A stretch of DNA of 64,000 nucleotides from Bathynomus jamesi (Eukaryota; Arthropoda; Malacostraca; Isopoda; Cirolanidae): NCBI GenBank assembly GCA_023014485.1, contig JAJOZX010000481.1, positions 506,001 through 570,000 on the forward strand. The letters are read 5' to 3'. Both the position numbers and the translations under genes were made by a program. A model generated the notes under the pieces. It saw only the letters and a list, made by a program, of their open reading frames with translations. It was not told the DNA's origin and did no database searches. Below, one piece after another: positions 8,516 through 19,258 of this stretch; the stretch's first letter is position 1, and each line of letters begins with the position of its first letter.

Positions 8516-11500
8516 CATATATCTAAAAAACTATCAACTTTATCGAAAAATGTTATAGAATAAAAATGATTTAGAATCAAACGTTCTATTAGAAACGTTC
8601 ATTAAGATAGAAATGTACGTAATTTTGAAAATTTTAATTTTCTTTTGTCCAAGAGCACCTTATTGTATTAATATAAAATAAGGTGCTTAAGTTACATTAT
8701 TTATGAGTATATTGTGAGTATAATCCAAATTTAAAAATCCTTTTTTACATTGAATTTTAATAAACAAGCATTGTTTTTACTCTTATTGTTTCTTTTCAGA
8801 CTGCTTTATTTGAAAAATAAATAAAAAATGAGTCAAACAGCTACAAAACAGCAGGACTTTATTTTTGGTCGCTTGCAGGCTGATATTATGAGTTCATCTA
8901 AAATTGTTTTACCATCCAATAAAGATGTTCTAAGCCATTTTATTTATTTACGGAGAATGCAGTATAAGGGTCCAAAAGTTACAAAAGATTCTACTGTTAA
9001 TGAAGTTCTACAGAAGCTACTAATAATATGGCAAAAAGCATGCATTCCTACTATAGATATTAGTAAAAACCCTAAAGGCAGGAAGATGCTGTTAAATCTA
9101 GAAGAAATGCATAATAATTTAATCAAGCACAAAAAAAGAGCAAGCTTTGAAAATGAACTCTCTAATTTCATGAAAATTATGGATTCCCTTTTTGACATCT
9201 CTTCTCAAAATGCCGTTGAATTAATCCAAAAAGACCGCATGAGAACTGAGCCTCAGAAAGCATATGATATTTCATTCTTAGAAGATCAAAGAACAAAACG
9301 AGAAACATTTTAGGTTTGCTAGATGCAGATTATGCATCAAAAGTACAGCGCAAGTACATTAGATTAGAGAAAGAGAAGAAACGCAAAGAGAAACATAAAT
9401 CAGTGAAGCAAGTGAGTGCTACAGCCAGAACATCAGAGACCCTTCTTTCTAGCACGACCAGTTCTGAGACAGACAGCTATGAAGAGTTTCCGACAGAACC
9501 TACAGCAGGACCTTCAAATGCTTCCAGCCCCAAAAATATTCTTGCCTCGCCATTGGTTTCCTCCACTGCAGACAGACTTAATCTCTCTATTGGCCAACGG
9601 ACTGTTTTTGCTGCTGCAGTAGCCATTAGGTGTGGCAAGGATATTGAAAAACTGTCTCTCTCCAGGACCACATCTGCAAGAGCCGCTCGAAAGACAAGAA
9701 AACGAAAATATGAAACTTGCATCAAGGATTTTACTCCTCCTGATCACTGCCTAGTACATTGGGATAGCAAGCTGCTTACTAAATCATGTTCAGAACAAGA
9801 AGACCGCCTTGCAATACTTGTTACTGGATACCCAAATGTAGAAAAACTTTTATCAGTTTCTATAATAAATGATTCCACTGGATTGTCTCAAGCCACTTCT
9901 GTATTTCAAAGTATTGAAAAATGGAACTTGAAGCAAAATGTCTTTGGAGTATCATTTGATACCACTGCATCCAATTCAGGATGGATGAAAGGTTCCTGTA
10001 AGTTACTTGAAGAACTTTTGCAAAAGAAATTGATTTGGTTAGCATGCCGCCATCATGTGGCTGAAAGAGTTTTGTGTGCTGTGTATGAAACCATTTTTGG
10101 CCCAAGTAAATCTCCTGAGTTTGAGTTATTCAAAGAATTTCGCGAGTCTAAATGGAAGAAAATTAATACGAAATCTACATACAATGTTCTTGATGTTAAA
10201 TCAAGGTATCAAAGAGGCCTAAAGGAAGAATGTGTAGAATTTATGACCCAATGTTTAAGAAAATCTGACTGCTTTCCACGTGATGACTATAAGGAAGTTG
10301 CTGAAACAACTTTAATGCTTTTAGGAGAGGTTTCCAGAGAAAACAGTCATTGGCGGAAACCTGGTGCAATGCACCGTGCCAGGTGGATGGCAATGATTTT
10401 GTATACAAATAAAATGTATGCTTTTGCCCACCAAGCATCATATGATGAATCATTGATTAAGAAATTAAAGAGAATGTGTCTATTTAATCATTAATTTATG
10501 GAAAATACTGGCTTTTATGTTCTAATTCACTAGATAGTCCAGCTAATGATCTGAAGTTTTATCATGATTTGGTGAATTACAAGAAGGAAGATAGGGAAGT
10601 TGCAAATGCTGCTTTGAAATCTTTTGCCAATCATTACTGGTATTTGACGGAGGAAGTGGTCCCTTTGAGTTTCTTTGGATCGCTAAGTAATGATGAAAAA
10701 GATAAGATCGCAAAATCCTTAAACAAATATCCAGTTCCAGAAAATTATGTATGTGGGCAACCTGTTTTCCCCATTTTAAAGGAAGACACAAAGCTTCATC
10801 AGCTAGTAGGTCCAATTTCATGGCATTTATTTCAATGCTGTGGGTCAAAACCAGACTCATGGATAAAGAAACCAGCATCAACATGGGAAGAGGTCGATGA
10901 CTACAACAAACTAAAAAACATTCTTTCATCTATTAGAGCAGTCAATGATACCGCTGAAAGAGGAATCAAGCTGGTTCAAGACTTTCATGACAAATGTCAA
11001 AATGAAGAAGAATTTCAAGGTCTTTTGCAAATTGTGGAAGAGAATAGAAGACTAATTCCTGATCCTAGTAAAGAGACTCTTAAAAGAATGAAACTCAGTA
11101 AAGAATAGTTCATTAACAGATAGATTAGGTATTTTATTTGCAGAGATTGTTTTAATTTAGAAGAGGCTGATTTTTTTTTGTTATTAAATATACCATAAAT
11201 TGTCTTCTTATTTTTATGTTTAAAAAGCTCTTATATCAATGATTTCTAATTAGGAAACTTGTTTCTTTTTATTTTTTTGAGGAAAGTGTTGAATAAAGGA
11301 AAAAAAAAACGATGGGACCTCACAACTATAGATAAAGTGTTAATTTTTAGCTTTATTTTATATATATATATAGTTTTGAGGTTGTCCTCACTTTGTATAG
11401 GCTAGTTATAATAAAAACTAATTATGATTTGCATTATAACTAGCAAATACAAAGCCCATCGCCGCGAAGCTGCATTGGGGTGATGCTTCAAAGGTGGCGG

Positions 11501-11692
11501 TAACACCTTATTTAAGAAGAAGGCACTGCAAGCAAAAAAAATTTTTAATTTAAATTTTTAAAAAATAAATGAAAATTTTCAAAATTAAGTAAATTTCTAT
11601 TTTTATGAACTTTTCTAATAGAACTTTTGATTCTAAATCATTTTTATTCTATAACATTTTTCAATAAAGTTGATAGTGTTTGAGATATATGG
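8515..11692 (+). mobile_element. Subfamily A element copy 1, nested in the B element
   Basis: Terminal inverted repeats of roughly 130 bp: CCATATATCT then CTATCAACTTTAT and TGTTATAGAATAAAAATGAT at 8515-8650, mirrored at 11560-11692. Exact ends are uncertain by about 10 bp and I could not fix the target duplication. Length about 3.18 kb, close to the other members. It contains one three-frame gene and interrupts the B-element coding sequence. Confidence 0.85.
8828..11108 (+). pseudogene. Subfamily A transposase-like protein, copy 1
   Basis: About 750 codons in three frames. Frame 1 (8828-9313): N-terminal domain with KIVLPSNKDVLSHF, IIWQKACIPT and SLFDISSQNAVELI. Frame 2 (9316-10494): basic coiled stretch KEKKRKEKHK, Ser-rich linker, then LVHWDSKLL (first Asp), GVSFDTTASNSG (second Asp), LIWLACRHHVAE (CxxH) and GAMHRARWMAMILY (RW). 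Frame 3 (10569-11108): NHYWYLTEEVVPLSFF and AVNDTAERGIKLVQDF (late Glu). Two one-base frameshifts, near 9290-9312 and near 10480, separate the parts; reading through the second restores SLIYGKYWLL. The layout suggests a DDE/RNase H-fold transposase with an inserted helical domain; catalysis is inferred. Confidence 0.88.
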
Positions 11693-11783
11693 GGTTTTTA
11701 GGAAAAGGGGATGCGCAAAATTTCAAGGGGGGGTGGGGGGGATTCAAAATTTGTCGGATTAGAAAATGCCTGTAAAATTCGTG

Positions 11784-11985
11784 GGATCAAATGTAGAATT
11801 CGGACCCCAGCCTTTTTAGTTAGCTTTATAAGGCTAACTAACGAAAATATCACGACTTAACCTAACCAATCGTTAGGTTAACTGTACGCCCTTGACGATT
11901 GGTTAGGTTAGGTCATGATATTTTCGTTAGTTAGCCTTATAAAGCTAACTAAAAAAGGCTGGGGTCCGAATTCTACATTTGATCC
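11784..11985. mobile_element. 202-bp foldback MITE with perfect 9-bp target duplication
   Basis: Almost perfect palindrome: arms begin GGATCAAATGTAGAATTCGG and continue through the complement pair CAGCCTTTTTAGTTAGC and GCTAACTAAAAAAGGCTG, with GTACGCCCTTGACGATTGGT near the middle. It is bracketed by AAATTCGTG at 11775-11783 and again at 11986-11994. The 9-bp duplication matches that of the larger A and B elements here. It lies in the B-element gene; removing it and one AAATTCGTG rejoins that coding sequence. Confidence 0.93.
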
Positions 11986-11994
11986 AAATTCGTG

Positions 11995-12281
11995 TTTAGG
12001 ACATCATTTGGCACAACATTAGACTCCTGGACCTTGACTTTTTGAAAATGACCCAAAAATGGTACACCCTAACCCCCATAGAGGTGCGCAACTGGCCTTG
12101 CCACACACAAAGCATTGAGAGGGTTGTTAAAATGGTGACTGAGGCTTCTGCTAAGTACTTCTCACAGGAAAAGAGGGATGGAGGGATCAGGGCTCAGGAG
12201 ACCAGCAGGAAGCTGATGTCCAAGTCTGAGTCAAAGCAGGATTTGTGCAACCCGGCAAAGTTCAAGATGTCAGGAGAATGA
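11995..12281 (+). pseudogene. Subfamily B transposase-like protein, copy 1, C-terminal part
   Basis: Reads DIIWHN (against TDIIFWTD in copy 2), then WPCHTQSIERVVKMVTEASAKYF, the late Glu-Arg motif of subfamily B, and a basic tail ending KFKMSGE. An in-frame stop precedes DIIWHN and PP-rich codons show decay. It continues the gene begun at 7670-8515. Confidence 0.85.
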
Positions 12282-12578
12282 TCTTTGTAATTATATCCAG
12301 TGATATACATGCAGTTCACCTATTAATAAATATATGTAAAGTTGATTTGGCCTTGTCAATATAAATGATTTACCTTATATCTTTTAATATATTATAAAGG
12401 GGTTCAAAAGGGTAAAATTGGCAATTTAGAAATACAAAATGATGTAGGTTAGAGTTATCCTATCCAAAAAAGAAGCTCATATTTGAATTCCCCATGTAAA
12501 AACACATAATTTAGACACTCCTGATGGTAGGATTTTCTTCAGATTCATGTTGTCACCTGAGTACGACCCGCCCTAAAT

Positions 12579-12758
12579 TGGAGTGGGCACGTGACGGCGA
12601 ATGTGTGGGGATGGATGCACCTGCAAGGACTAGGATTGCTGACTGAGATCCACGAGAGGTTTATGGCAGATCAATATATAGAAATCATGGAGGAGGTGAT
12701 GCTGTCTTCTGTACACGCGTATGCCTTTCCCTATCCTGATCAGATTATCTTTAAGCAG
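12579..12758 (+). pseudogene. Tc1-like transposase, part 2
   Basis: Begins in the duplicated target sequence and reads WSGHVTANVWGWMHLQGLG, matching the V-WG-M block of Tc1 transposases, then IEIMEEVMLSS and QIIFKQ. It stops at CAG followed by GTATGT, a canonical 5' splice site. The next codons of the family (the second catalytic Asp in QDNSP) start only after 13038. Confidence 0.9.
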
Positions 12759-13038
12759 GTATGTTGTATTTGTGTGTTATAGAATATTATACTATTACTA
12801 GAGTAAGATTTATGTATTACACGCATTTGTATGTCCGGTTTCCACATTTACATGACAACACTTTAGGATTTTATTCTGGATAACTGCAGACTGTATTATT
12901 CGTATAACGGCGAACAATTACGTTTAGCTGAGAAACCCGTAATACATAGGTGTTAAAGCCTATCTCGAATAGTGGGTTACTGATGAAGCGTATGGATGAG
13001 ATATAATTCTACTTTTAATATTTAAAATCTATTTGCAG
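12759..13038 (+). other. Apparent 280-bp intron inside the Tc1-like transposase
   Basis: Donor CAG/GTATGT and acceptor ATTTGCAG/GACAAC are canonical. Splicing joins FKQ to DNSPIYTTRIVRRWF, restoring the conserved QDNSP catalytic block in frame. Most Tc1 genes lack introns. No inverted ends or target duplication suggest a MITE. Confidence 0.7.
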
Positions 13039-13193
13039 GACAACTCTCCCATCTACACCACCAGAATTGTTAGAAGATGGTTTGAGGAGCAGCGAAATCT
13101 AGAAATACTGGATTGGCCTAGTAAGGGGTGTTACCTCAACCCCATTGAGAACGTGTGGGGGAATGTGGTGAACTCGTAGGAGCCTGGGCAGGA
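13039..13193 (+). pseudogene. Tc1-like transposase, part 3 (catalytic C-terminal block)
   Basis: Reads DNSPIYTTRIVRRWF, EILDWPSKG, then YLNPIENVWG with the catalytic Glu. I count 35 residues between Asp and Glu, one more than classic Tc1 (34). The SPDLN motif has become GCYLN. A premature TAG sits at 13177-13179 (VNS-stop-EPGQERTS). The gene is then cut by the A element at 13203-16562 and continues at 16563. Confidence 0.9.
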
Positions 13194-13202
13194 GCGGACC
13201 AG
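13194..13202 (+). other. 9-bp target duplication (GCGGACCAG), left
   Basis: Identical to 16563-16571. Removing the element plus one copy rejoins the Tc1 frame from QERTS to RQPLDHTMAEW. Confidence 0.93.
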
Positions 13203-13689
13203 TAGCCCTGTTCAAAAATCAACTTTTTCTTATTTTCATAGGTTTCTGTACTTTTTCCCATGCTTTTTGACCTGAAAAGGCCGAAAATCACAACCATTTT
13301 GACCTAGGTTGTTGGGAAGCATTGCCGCATGGAGCTTTAATTTTTCTGCCTTGAAATCGGCCAAAAGCACCAGTTCCGGGGTCCCTTGAATCATGTTTTG
13401 CACTATAACTTTTTATCTAAACAAGATAGAGCAACAAAATAGGCACCAAATTAAAGTGTTTTTAATCCTCTTTCTAACTTATACAATTATGATAGTCTTG
13501 GAACAAGAAATGGCACATTGGTACATACAAAGATTTCAGAAATATCACAAAATTCGTTTTCTCACACTCAAGGCAGACAAGGCGCCTTATTCATGACACA
13601 AATTTGAGATTAACATTTTGTCACAAGTCTAATCGATCAAGAAGTGAAAGCATTACATGATGATTAATTTCATAATGACATTTACACAG

Positions 13690-16169
13690 TCAGTTGTTGA
13701 GAGTTTGTTTCTTGAAGCTGTCAAAGCGGCGTCTGTTGAACTCCACAGCTTGAAGGAGATAGTCCCTTTGCTTGGCATCTGTTGTTATGACATTTGCAAA
13801 GTCGCTCATCATCTTGACATCACGTTCAGCAATGTCATTCACCGCTTTCAGATTCTTAACATAGTCCAACGCTTTTCTGTAGTCCTCATTCTGTGGCCAA
13901 GACGTGACAGGTTCCAGAAGCCACTCGGATCCAATGTTCAGTGTGTCCAGCAGGAAATGTGATTCTGGGCCAATGAGATCAACCAGGGTGGTCTTAGCTG
14001 TGACTCTCTGGAATAGAGGCTTTCCTGTTCTGAAGCTGTCTGGCTTCTCAGTGGCATGTAACTGGGCAGCAATGTCGTGCTTCAATGTGTCACTCAATCT
14101 ACTGCTGAACAGGGCAAATGGCACGACTTCCTGCGTCAGGTACCATTTGTGGTTTTCCATCTTATTAAGTACTGCATCAGCAAGCTCTGGGTCAGTTTCT
14201 GTACTTCAACATGTCCTGGATTAGACTTAGATCATTCACGGGAGCATCTGCAGCAGACATTGACATCATCCATACAGGAGTGTAGAACAGCGCAAGGAAG
14301 GTGTTGAGTCTTTCCAGCTTTGATACAGTGTCTTCGTCGTACTCAAGTTGATCTGCAAACATCAGCATTTTCATGGAGTACAGGTTTCTGGCCATCCATC
14401 TGGCCTGATGAATGGCGCCTGGTCGACTCCAGTGAATACCTCGAGGAGGCGTTCCTCCAAGAACAATGACTGTCAGTTCAGCCATTTCCCTGTAGTCGGC
14501 TCTTGGAAGCCTTTCTGCTGTTAGAATGTCTTGGAGTATTTCTTCACTGTTCTTCTTCTTTTCCTTCAGCCATTTGCTGTTGATAGCCAGCATCTTTGGG
14601 TTTTCCTTGGACAAGTCCGTCCAAACACCTTCAGATGCTCAAACCAGGGATTATCTGGCCCCTTCACCTTCCCAAACAGCTTCTCCCAAACTGCTCCTAC
14701 TAGGATTTCCAGGATGTGATGTCGACAGGCCAGATAAAACACCTTTTTGTTCAGCATTTTCTCTAGCAGTTTGGCAGCTCCTCTGTGAACTCCACTGTTA
14801 CTGGATGTAGTGTCAAAAACAAGGGCAGTAACATTATCCGTAAGTTCCCATGTCTCCAGTAAATCCATTGAAGCCTGCCTCAGCCTGAGCTGTGCCAGAA
14901 GAATTGTCGATGACAGGTACTCCCAATAACTTTCCTTCAGTGTATGAAGGTGGACCAGACACTAGCACAGCTAAAGTCTCTGAGGTACTTCCAGGTTCAC
15001 TGCCCAAGACATCTTTGAGCAACTTTCCATCCCAGTGTAAGGCAGCGTACTGTGGGGGGTTTTCACAAACTTGGACATGTGACTCTGGCTGATATTATAC
15101 CTGGACAGCATTCTGTTGCGACGTGTTGTTGAGGTTGAGATGACGAAGTTATCCAGATCAGCCCCTCCAGCTTTCAAAGTGGCAGAAACCATGGCAGTAA
15201 CTTGATTGTCTGATAAACCAAGACGATCAGCTGTATTGCAGATGACATCACATTCCATGACCTTCCTTGGAAACGTCAAAGTCACACTAGTCACAGTGTC
15301 TTGATGGTGAGAACATCCAGGACGAGGCTGATGGTAATCCATGTCCTCTGTGTTAGCGTCGTTGTCAGTTGTCACCCCAGGTAATGTCATCCACATGAAC
15401 AACTGCCTCTTGTTCTGCTGCAGCTGTAAAATAGTACAACATGTTAAGACAGTAATTGTTAAGTACATGCTAAATATCGCAATGGAGTAAAACTTAAAAC
15501 TTTTTGTAACGTTCAAAGTAATTAGTTTTACCTTGTTCTTGTCTATGCTGCAGTCTTTCATTCCTCGCTGCTTGCTGCAGGATCTTGTCTCAAAAATCTT
15601 GTCATGACCAGACATATGACCTTTCCTCTCAGTCTTTTGGTCTTCGTAGAACCTGATATCCTCATCTTCTTCTCTCTGGATAACAGTCTGTTGTTCTGTA
15701 TTTCCTGGATTGCAGGAGCTCCTATATCGAACAGGCTGTCTAATTCCAGCACAAATGCTCCTCTTTTTCCTCCAGGGTTACTTGCTCTTCCTTTGCTTTT
15801 CACCAGAGCACGATGTTTCTCATGTAGTTTCATGAAGAGCTTCATTGCGTTGTACTGGGTCATTGTCTTGATCCTAGCCATCTGCCAGAATGGGATGATA
15901 GATTCAACTGTTTCATATGCAAGGTCTTGAACCATGGGCCTCCCTGCATTTTCCGGTAAATTCTGAAGATTAAGGAAATACTGGAACGCCTGTCTGTTGG
16001 TGGGAAGCTGGGAACCACTGATAAAAGCTGAAGGGTATCCAACCAGGAAAGTTTCAGTGAGAGATCTGGTAGATGGCCCAGTTGACACCTGCCTGTGGAC
16101 AGTACGTGGAGGTTCTGAGATATCAACTGTGCGCCCACGGAGCTCCCTCAGCTCCTTGCTTAATGCCAT
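13690..16169 (-). pseudogene. Subfamily A transposase-like protein, copy 2
   Basis: On the minus strand: N-terminal domain from 16169 (SQLPTNRQAFQYF, PFWQMARIKT, ELDSLFDIGAPAIQEI), then SQSHMSKFVKTP, LHWDGKLLKDVLG (first Asp), TALVFDTTSSNSG (second Asp), VFYLACRHHILE (CxxH), GAIHQARWMARNLYSMKM (RW), HKWYLTQEVVPFALF and LKAVNDIAERDVKMM (late Glu). Several frame changes (about 15640, 15030, 14860, 14610 and 14170) break it. One 108-bp segment, 15424-15531, looks like a real intron. Confidence 0.88.
15424..15531 (-). other. Candidate intron in subfamily A gene, copy 2
   Basis: Minus strand donor AACAAG/GTAAAACT and acceptor ATTTTACAG/CTGCAGCAG enclose 108 bp with stop codons. Removing it joins the acidic-basic region (DKNK) to the LQQNKRQLF segment, at the same position in the protein as the KEKKRKEKHK linker of copy 1, which has no such insert. 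Confidence 0.6.
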
Positions 16170-16236
16170 TGTGAAGTTGTAACTTGTAGATGGTTTTCTA
16201 GATTCTGATTGAGTTTCTGTTGTTTCCTGAAAAATG

Positions 16237-16300
16237 ATAGATAATTATTATTATTATTATTATTAATTATTATTTATTTATTATTATATTATATTTATTA
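16237..16300. repeat. TTA-rich microsatellite
   Basis: Run of TTATTA units upstream of the subfamily A copy 2 gene, within that element. Confidence 0.7.
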
Positions 16301-16562
16301 ATTTTATGCTCTTTCATTTGATACCTAATTTGTTGCTCTATCTTGTTTAGTCAAAAGTTAAAGTGCAAAACATAATTCAAGGGACCCCGGAATTGGCGCT
16401 TTGGCCGATTTCAAGGCAGAAAATTTAAAGCTCCATGCGGCAATGCTTCCCAACATCCTAGGTCAAAATAGTTGTGATTTACGGCTTTTTCAGGTCAAAA
16501 AGCCTGGGAAAATGTACAGAAACCTATGAAAATAAGAAAAAGTTGATTTTTGAACAGGCCTA

Positions 16563-16669
16563 GCGGACCAGCCGCCAGCCGCTGGATCACACTATGGCTG
16601 AGTGGGAGATGTTCCGAAGGAACCCACACATACATAACCATGTTGCGTCTATGCCACACAGATTATAAG
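16563..16669 (+). pseudogene. Tc1-like transposase, part 4 (C-terminus)
   Basis: Resumes in the duplicated GCGGACCAG and reads RQPLDHTMAEWEMFRRNP, then NHVASMPHRL and a TAA stop, the typical end of Tc1 transposases (TLxxEW...LxxSMPxRL). Together with parts 1-3 it gives one gene split by two large transposons and an intron. The stop replaces the usual Gln after RL, followed by DVIDNNG in frame. Confidence 0.88.
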
Positions 16670-16984
16670 ATGTAATAGACAATAATGGAGGATGAACCAG
16701 ATACTAACTATGAACCGGGTATATTGTAGTTGTGCCATTTAAGTTACTCTATGGCAAATTGTGAGCATTTTGTATGATAAACTATTTAGTAAAACAGTCT
16801 CAACCATTGCGTATTTGTTGTAATAAAGACTTGGTGTTTTATTGTAAATATATATTCCTTGTTAAGATTTAATAATATCTCCACATTGATAATGCAAAAG
16901 GAAATCTGGAAAACATTAATGGGTTTATCTGTCCATCGTGATTAAATCATTATCTCTCCACATTCATAATACCAATACAATCTG

Positions 16985-17165
16985 GAAAACACTATTAATA
17001 TAATAGGCATCAGCTACAAACCGGTGGTGATATCCTGCTTCATGCAACTGTCACCTTACGGTTTGCACTGACACCCCCATATATAGTCTCTCCTGGACGG
17101 CGACAGCAAGTAACCATGTCAACACCACGGTTTGGCCCATCAACGTCATTTCAGAAACATTAGTA
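16985..17165 (-). pseudogene. Truncated second copy of the Tc1-like element
   Basis: The complement contains GTTGATGGGCCAAACC and TTGACATGGTTACT (the 5' end seen at 6638-6690) fused directly to the region around GVSVDTVRRRLHEAGCHHR. About 300 bp of the N-terminal coding region is missing between the two, so this is an internally deleted, 3'-truncated copy in opposite orientation. Confidence 0.7.
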
Positions 17166-17217
17166 TAATACTGTATGAATTTATAAGTATATATAAATAT
17201 GTTTATGCTAGTATAAC

Positions 17218-17985
17218 CAGTGGCGGCTCGTGACTTTCAGTTATGGGGGTGCTGCCTCAGAAATTGCGAACAATTGTGTCGATTATATATTATATATATA
17301 TATGAGAGAGAGAGAAAGTCGAATAGATAAATAGATAACTACTCACTACTCAGTCCTAAAAATAAGTAAAATAGTATCATAAAATCAATTATAGGGTACT
17401 TACGCTTAACGGGTAATTTCGAATTTGGCAAAAATTTTATTTATAAACAAATTCCATTCTTCTGTTTTTATTCTGAGCGAAAAAATATTCTAAGGAATGA
17501 AAGCTATATATTGTAAATAATCCAATTATTATATAATTAACTTCAATCTCACGACAAAAAATAAATGATAACGAATCATTGATAAATGCAATTCGGAAAT
17601 TAAATTTCGAATTAGCAAACGATACAGCAACACAACTACCACGTCAAACAAACAAATTGGCACTGCTCTGTCCACAGTGCTTTGGATCCTCTTAAACCCG
17701 CGATTCTGATTCGCTCTTCGTACGTCCGCCACCGAGGTTTCAAGCGTTTCGAACAAAATCTGGAACTGTTAAGTACGCAGTTCCACGGGAACGCTGAAGC
17801 TACTTTCGTGATTCATTCGTTCGGCATTGAAATAGTTTAAGGAAAAAAGGATATAATCTGATTTAAAAACTCAAAGTTCATTGAAAAAAAACAATCAGAG
17901 AGGCTATTTTAAATATTTAAATATAAAGATCATAAGATTATGGGGGTGCTGCAGTTCCACAGTGCCTACCTGCGAGCCGCTCCTG
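17218..17985. mobile_element. Non-autonomous hAT element with perfect 8-bp duplication
   Basis: Ends CAGTGGCGGCTCGTGAC at left and GCGAGCCGCTCCTG at right. Flanked by AGTATAAC at 17210-17217 and 17986-17993, the 8-bp duplication expected for hAT. TTATGGGGGTGCTGC near both ends extends the inverted repeats. 768 bp, no transposase ORF. A (TA)n/(GA)n tract lies near 17290. Confidence 0.93.
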
Positions 17986-18065
17986 AGTATAACCGTGGAT
18001 TATTTTTGTGATTTTGATGATCAGTTACTGTTATTCAGATCGAAACTGTTAACAAGTTTCCCACT

Positions 18066-18077
<12 letters not shown>

Positions 18078-18150
<73 letters not shown>
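18078..18150. repeat. (CT)n microsatellite
   Basis: Nearly pure CT repeat of about 70 bp; the Ser-Leu frame through it is not a gene. Confidence 0.95.
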
Positions 18151-18154
<4 letters not shown>

Positions 18155-18225
18155 AATCTTTTTCTCGCTCAATGTCAATACATATAATCGTGGAGATTCG
18201 TAAGTTAGTAAAGGTTTAAGGCTGC

Positions 18226-18524
18226 ACAGAGTGCACACGGACTCTCCAAACAGCTTTATTAGTACTGTTACATAATGATTCAATATACGCGAGACTGGTG
18301 GATGGGGAAGGGGAATGAGGGAGTATGGAGGATGGTTCTGTAATGTCTATTTTTGGTTCAAATTCACTAGTATATAAAAAGTTGTATTGTGGTATCTGTT
18401 CATATAGACTTGCAGTAATCATAATGGAACCTTATTACTGTATAAGACTAGTAAACATGGGGTTCAACGCTGTTCACGATCATATTAATCGTTTATCTTT
18501 ATGAATACAGACATTGCATTATAA
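18226..18524 (+). repeat. Interspersed repeat R2, copy 1
   Basis: Contains TGTCTATTTTTGGTTCAAAT, TATATAAAAAGTTGTATTGT and GCAGTAATCATAATGGAACC, shared with 41690-41857 (plus) and 38272-38462 (minus). In the 37.4-38.5 kb locus R2 is joined directly to R1, showing that R1 and R2 are parts of one longer repeat; here the join is broken by the MITE at 18528 and the element at 18753. Confidence 0.8.
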
Positions 18525-18527
18525 TTA

Positions 18528-18725
18528 GGAGCCGTTCAAAAATTACGTAACGCTATTTTTGCTAAAACTTGAAAACCCAAGATCCCCCAGGAACGTTATG
18601 TAATGCTAGACCAGGCACACCCTAAGATGTTATGTAACACTTCCCACACCCGACACGTTACGGAACGTTACAGGGGGGTGTCAGGTTTTAGCAAAAATAG
18701 TGTTACGTAATTTTTGAACGACGCC
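18528..18725. mobile_element. Palindromic MITE with probable 3-bp target duplication
   Basis: GGAGCCGTTCAAAAATTACG at left and CGTAATTTTTGAACGACGCC at right; inverted match continues through CTATTTTTGCTAAAACTTG. Comparison with the uninterrupted R1-R2 locus at 38.2-38.3 kb shows the insert lies between ATAATTA and CCTGTATG, with TTA at left and TGA at right. A TNA duplication would fit PIF/Harbinger-type mobilisation, but this is tentative. Confidence 0.75.
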
Positions 18726-19258
18726 TGACCTGTATGTCAATGTTATATGTTGTAGGGGCACTCAAAAGTTAGTCTGTGGTACCAAAAAGAAATATGTAAA
18801 ATATTAGCTACCTGCGACATCAACTTCACCGGCCCCAAGGAGGTCAAAGATTTTGCCTTTCAGGTCCCGGCAAAAAATTAAGGAAAAATTCAAAGATTTA
18901 AGCGTATCTTCCGTTGTGTTTATGCCAGGAAGATCATTTTTGTTTCACTCGATTTGTCTATTTATGTTCTTTAACTTTACTCTTATACACTTTCTTCCCA
19001 TTCCTCACGAAAATTTGGAAAATTAATTTGGTATTTCATGAAAAATACTAAAAAAAAAATAGGAATTTTTATTGCTTTCATAAAGTAGCTGCATGGCTTG
19101 CTTTAAATATATTGGTTTATTGGAGCAGCTCTCCGCTAATTTAAATTAGATACGAGCCATGCATATCCCGGCTTAAATTACCCGGAACTCATCACGTGGA
19201 GGTGGCTGCTCTTCGAGTTCCATCCTAACCCACCCACCACAATAATTTAGAAAGCTTC

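Larger units (their letters stand above)
7288..12578 (+). mobile_element. Subfamily B element copy 1 (long-TIR DNA transposon), carrying nested insertions
   Basis: Begins TAGGGCGGGTCATACT and ends with the complement AGTACGACCCGCCCTA plus AAT. Inverted similarity continues inward to about 140 bp, for example CCCTAACCTACATCATTTTG near 7396 against its complement near 12437-12456. It inserted into the Tc1-like transposase gene with a 9-bp duplication. Inside it lie an A-subfamily element (about 8515-11692) and a foldback MITE (11784-11985). Its own gene lacks the N-terminal third and is split by those insertions, so it is a defective derivative. Confidence 0.85.
13203..16562 (-). mobile_element. 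Subfamily A element copy 2, inserted in the Tc1-like gene
   Basis: Starts TAGCCCTGTTCAAAAATCAA and ends with the complement, TTGATTTTTGAACAGGCCTA. Inverted similarity extends about 240 bp (13203-13445 against 16325-16562), including GTTGGGAAGCATTGCCGCAT. The 9-bp flanking duplication GCGGACCAG is perfect and the host Tc1 frame continues on both sides, so the ends are certain. Length 3360 bp. The gene runs on the minus strand. Confidence 0.95.

Noticed and set aside
15604..15930. 108-codon plus-strand ORF, and similar plus-strand ORFs in 13.6-16.2 and 43-44.4 kb
   Set aside because: Antisense shadows of the subfamily A genes, whose motifs are clear on the minus strand.
18035..18283. Arg-Glu or Ser-Leu rich ORFs across (CT)n, and Tyr-Ile, Thr-His and Val-Cys ORFs across (TA)n and (CA)n tracts (for example 28972-29290, 48769-49051, 61851-62349)
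   Set aside because: Translations of simple repeats; no conserved sequence outside the repeats.
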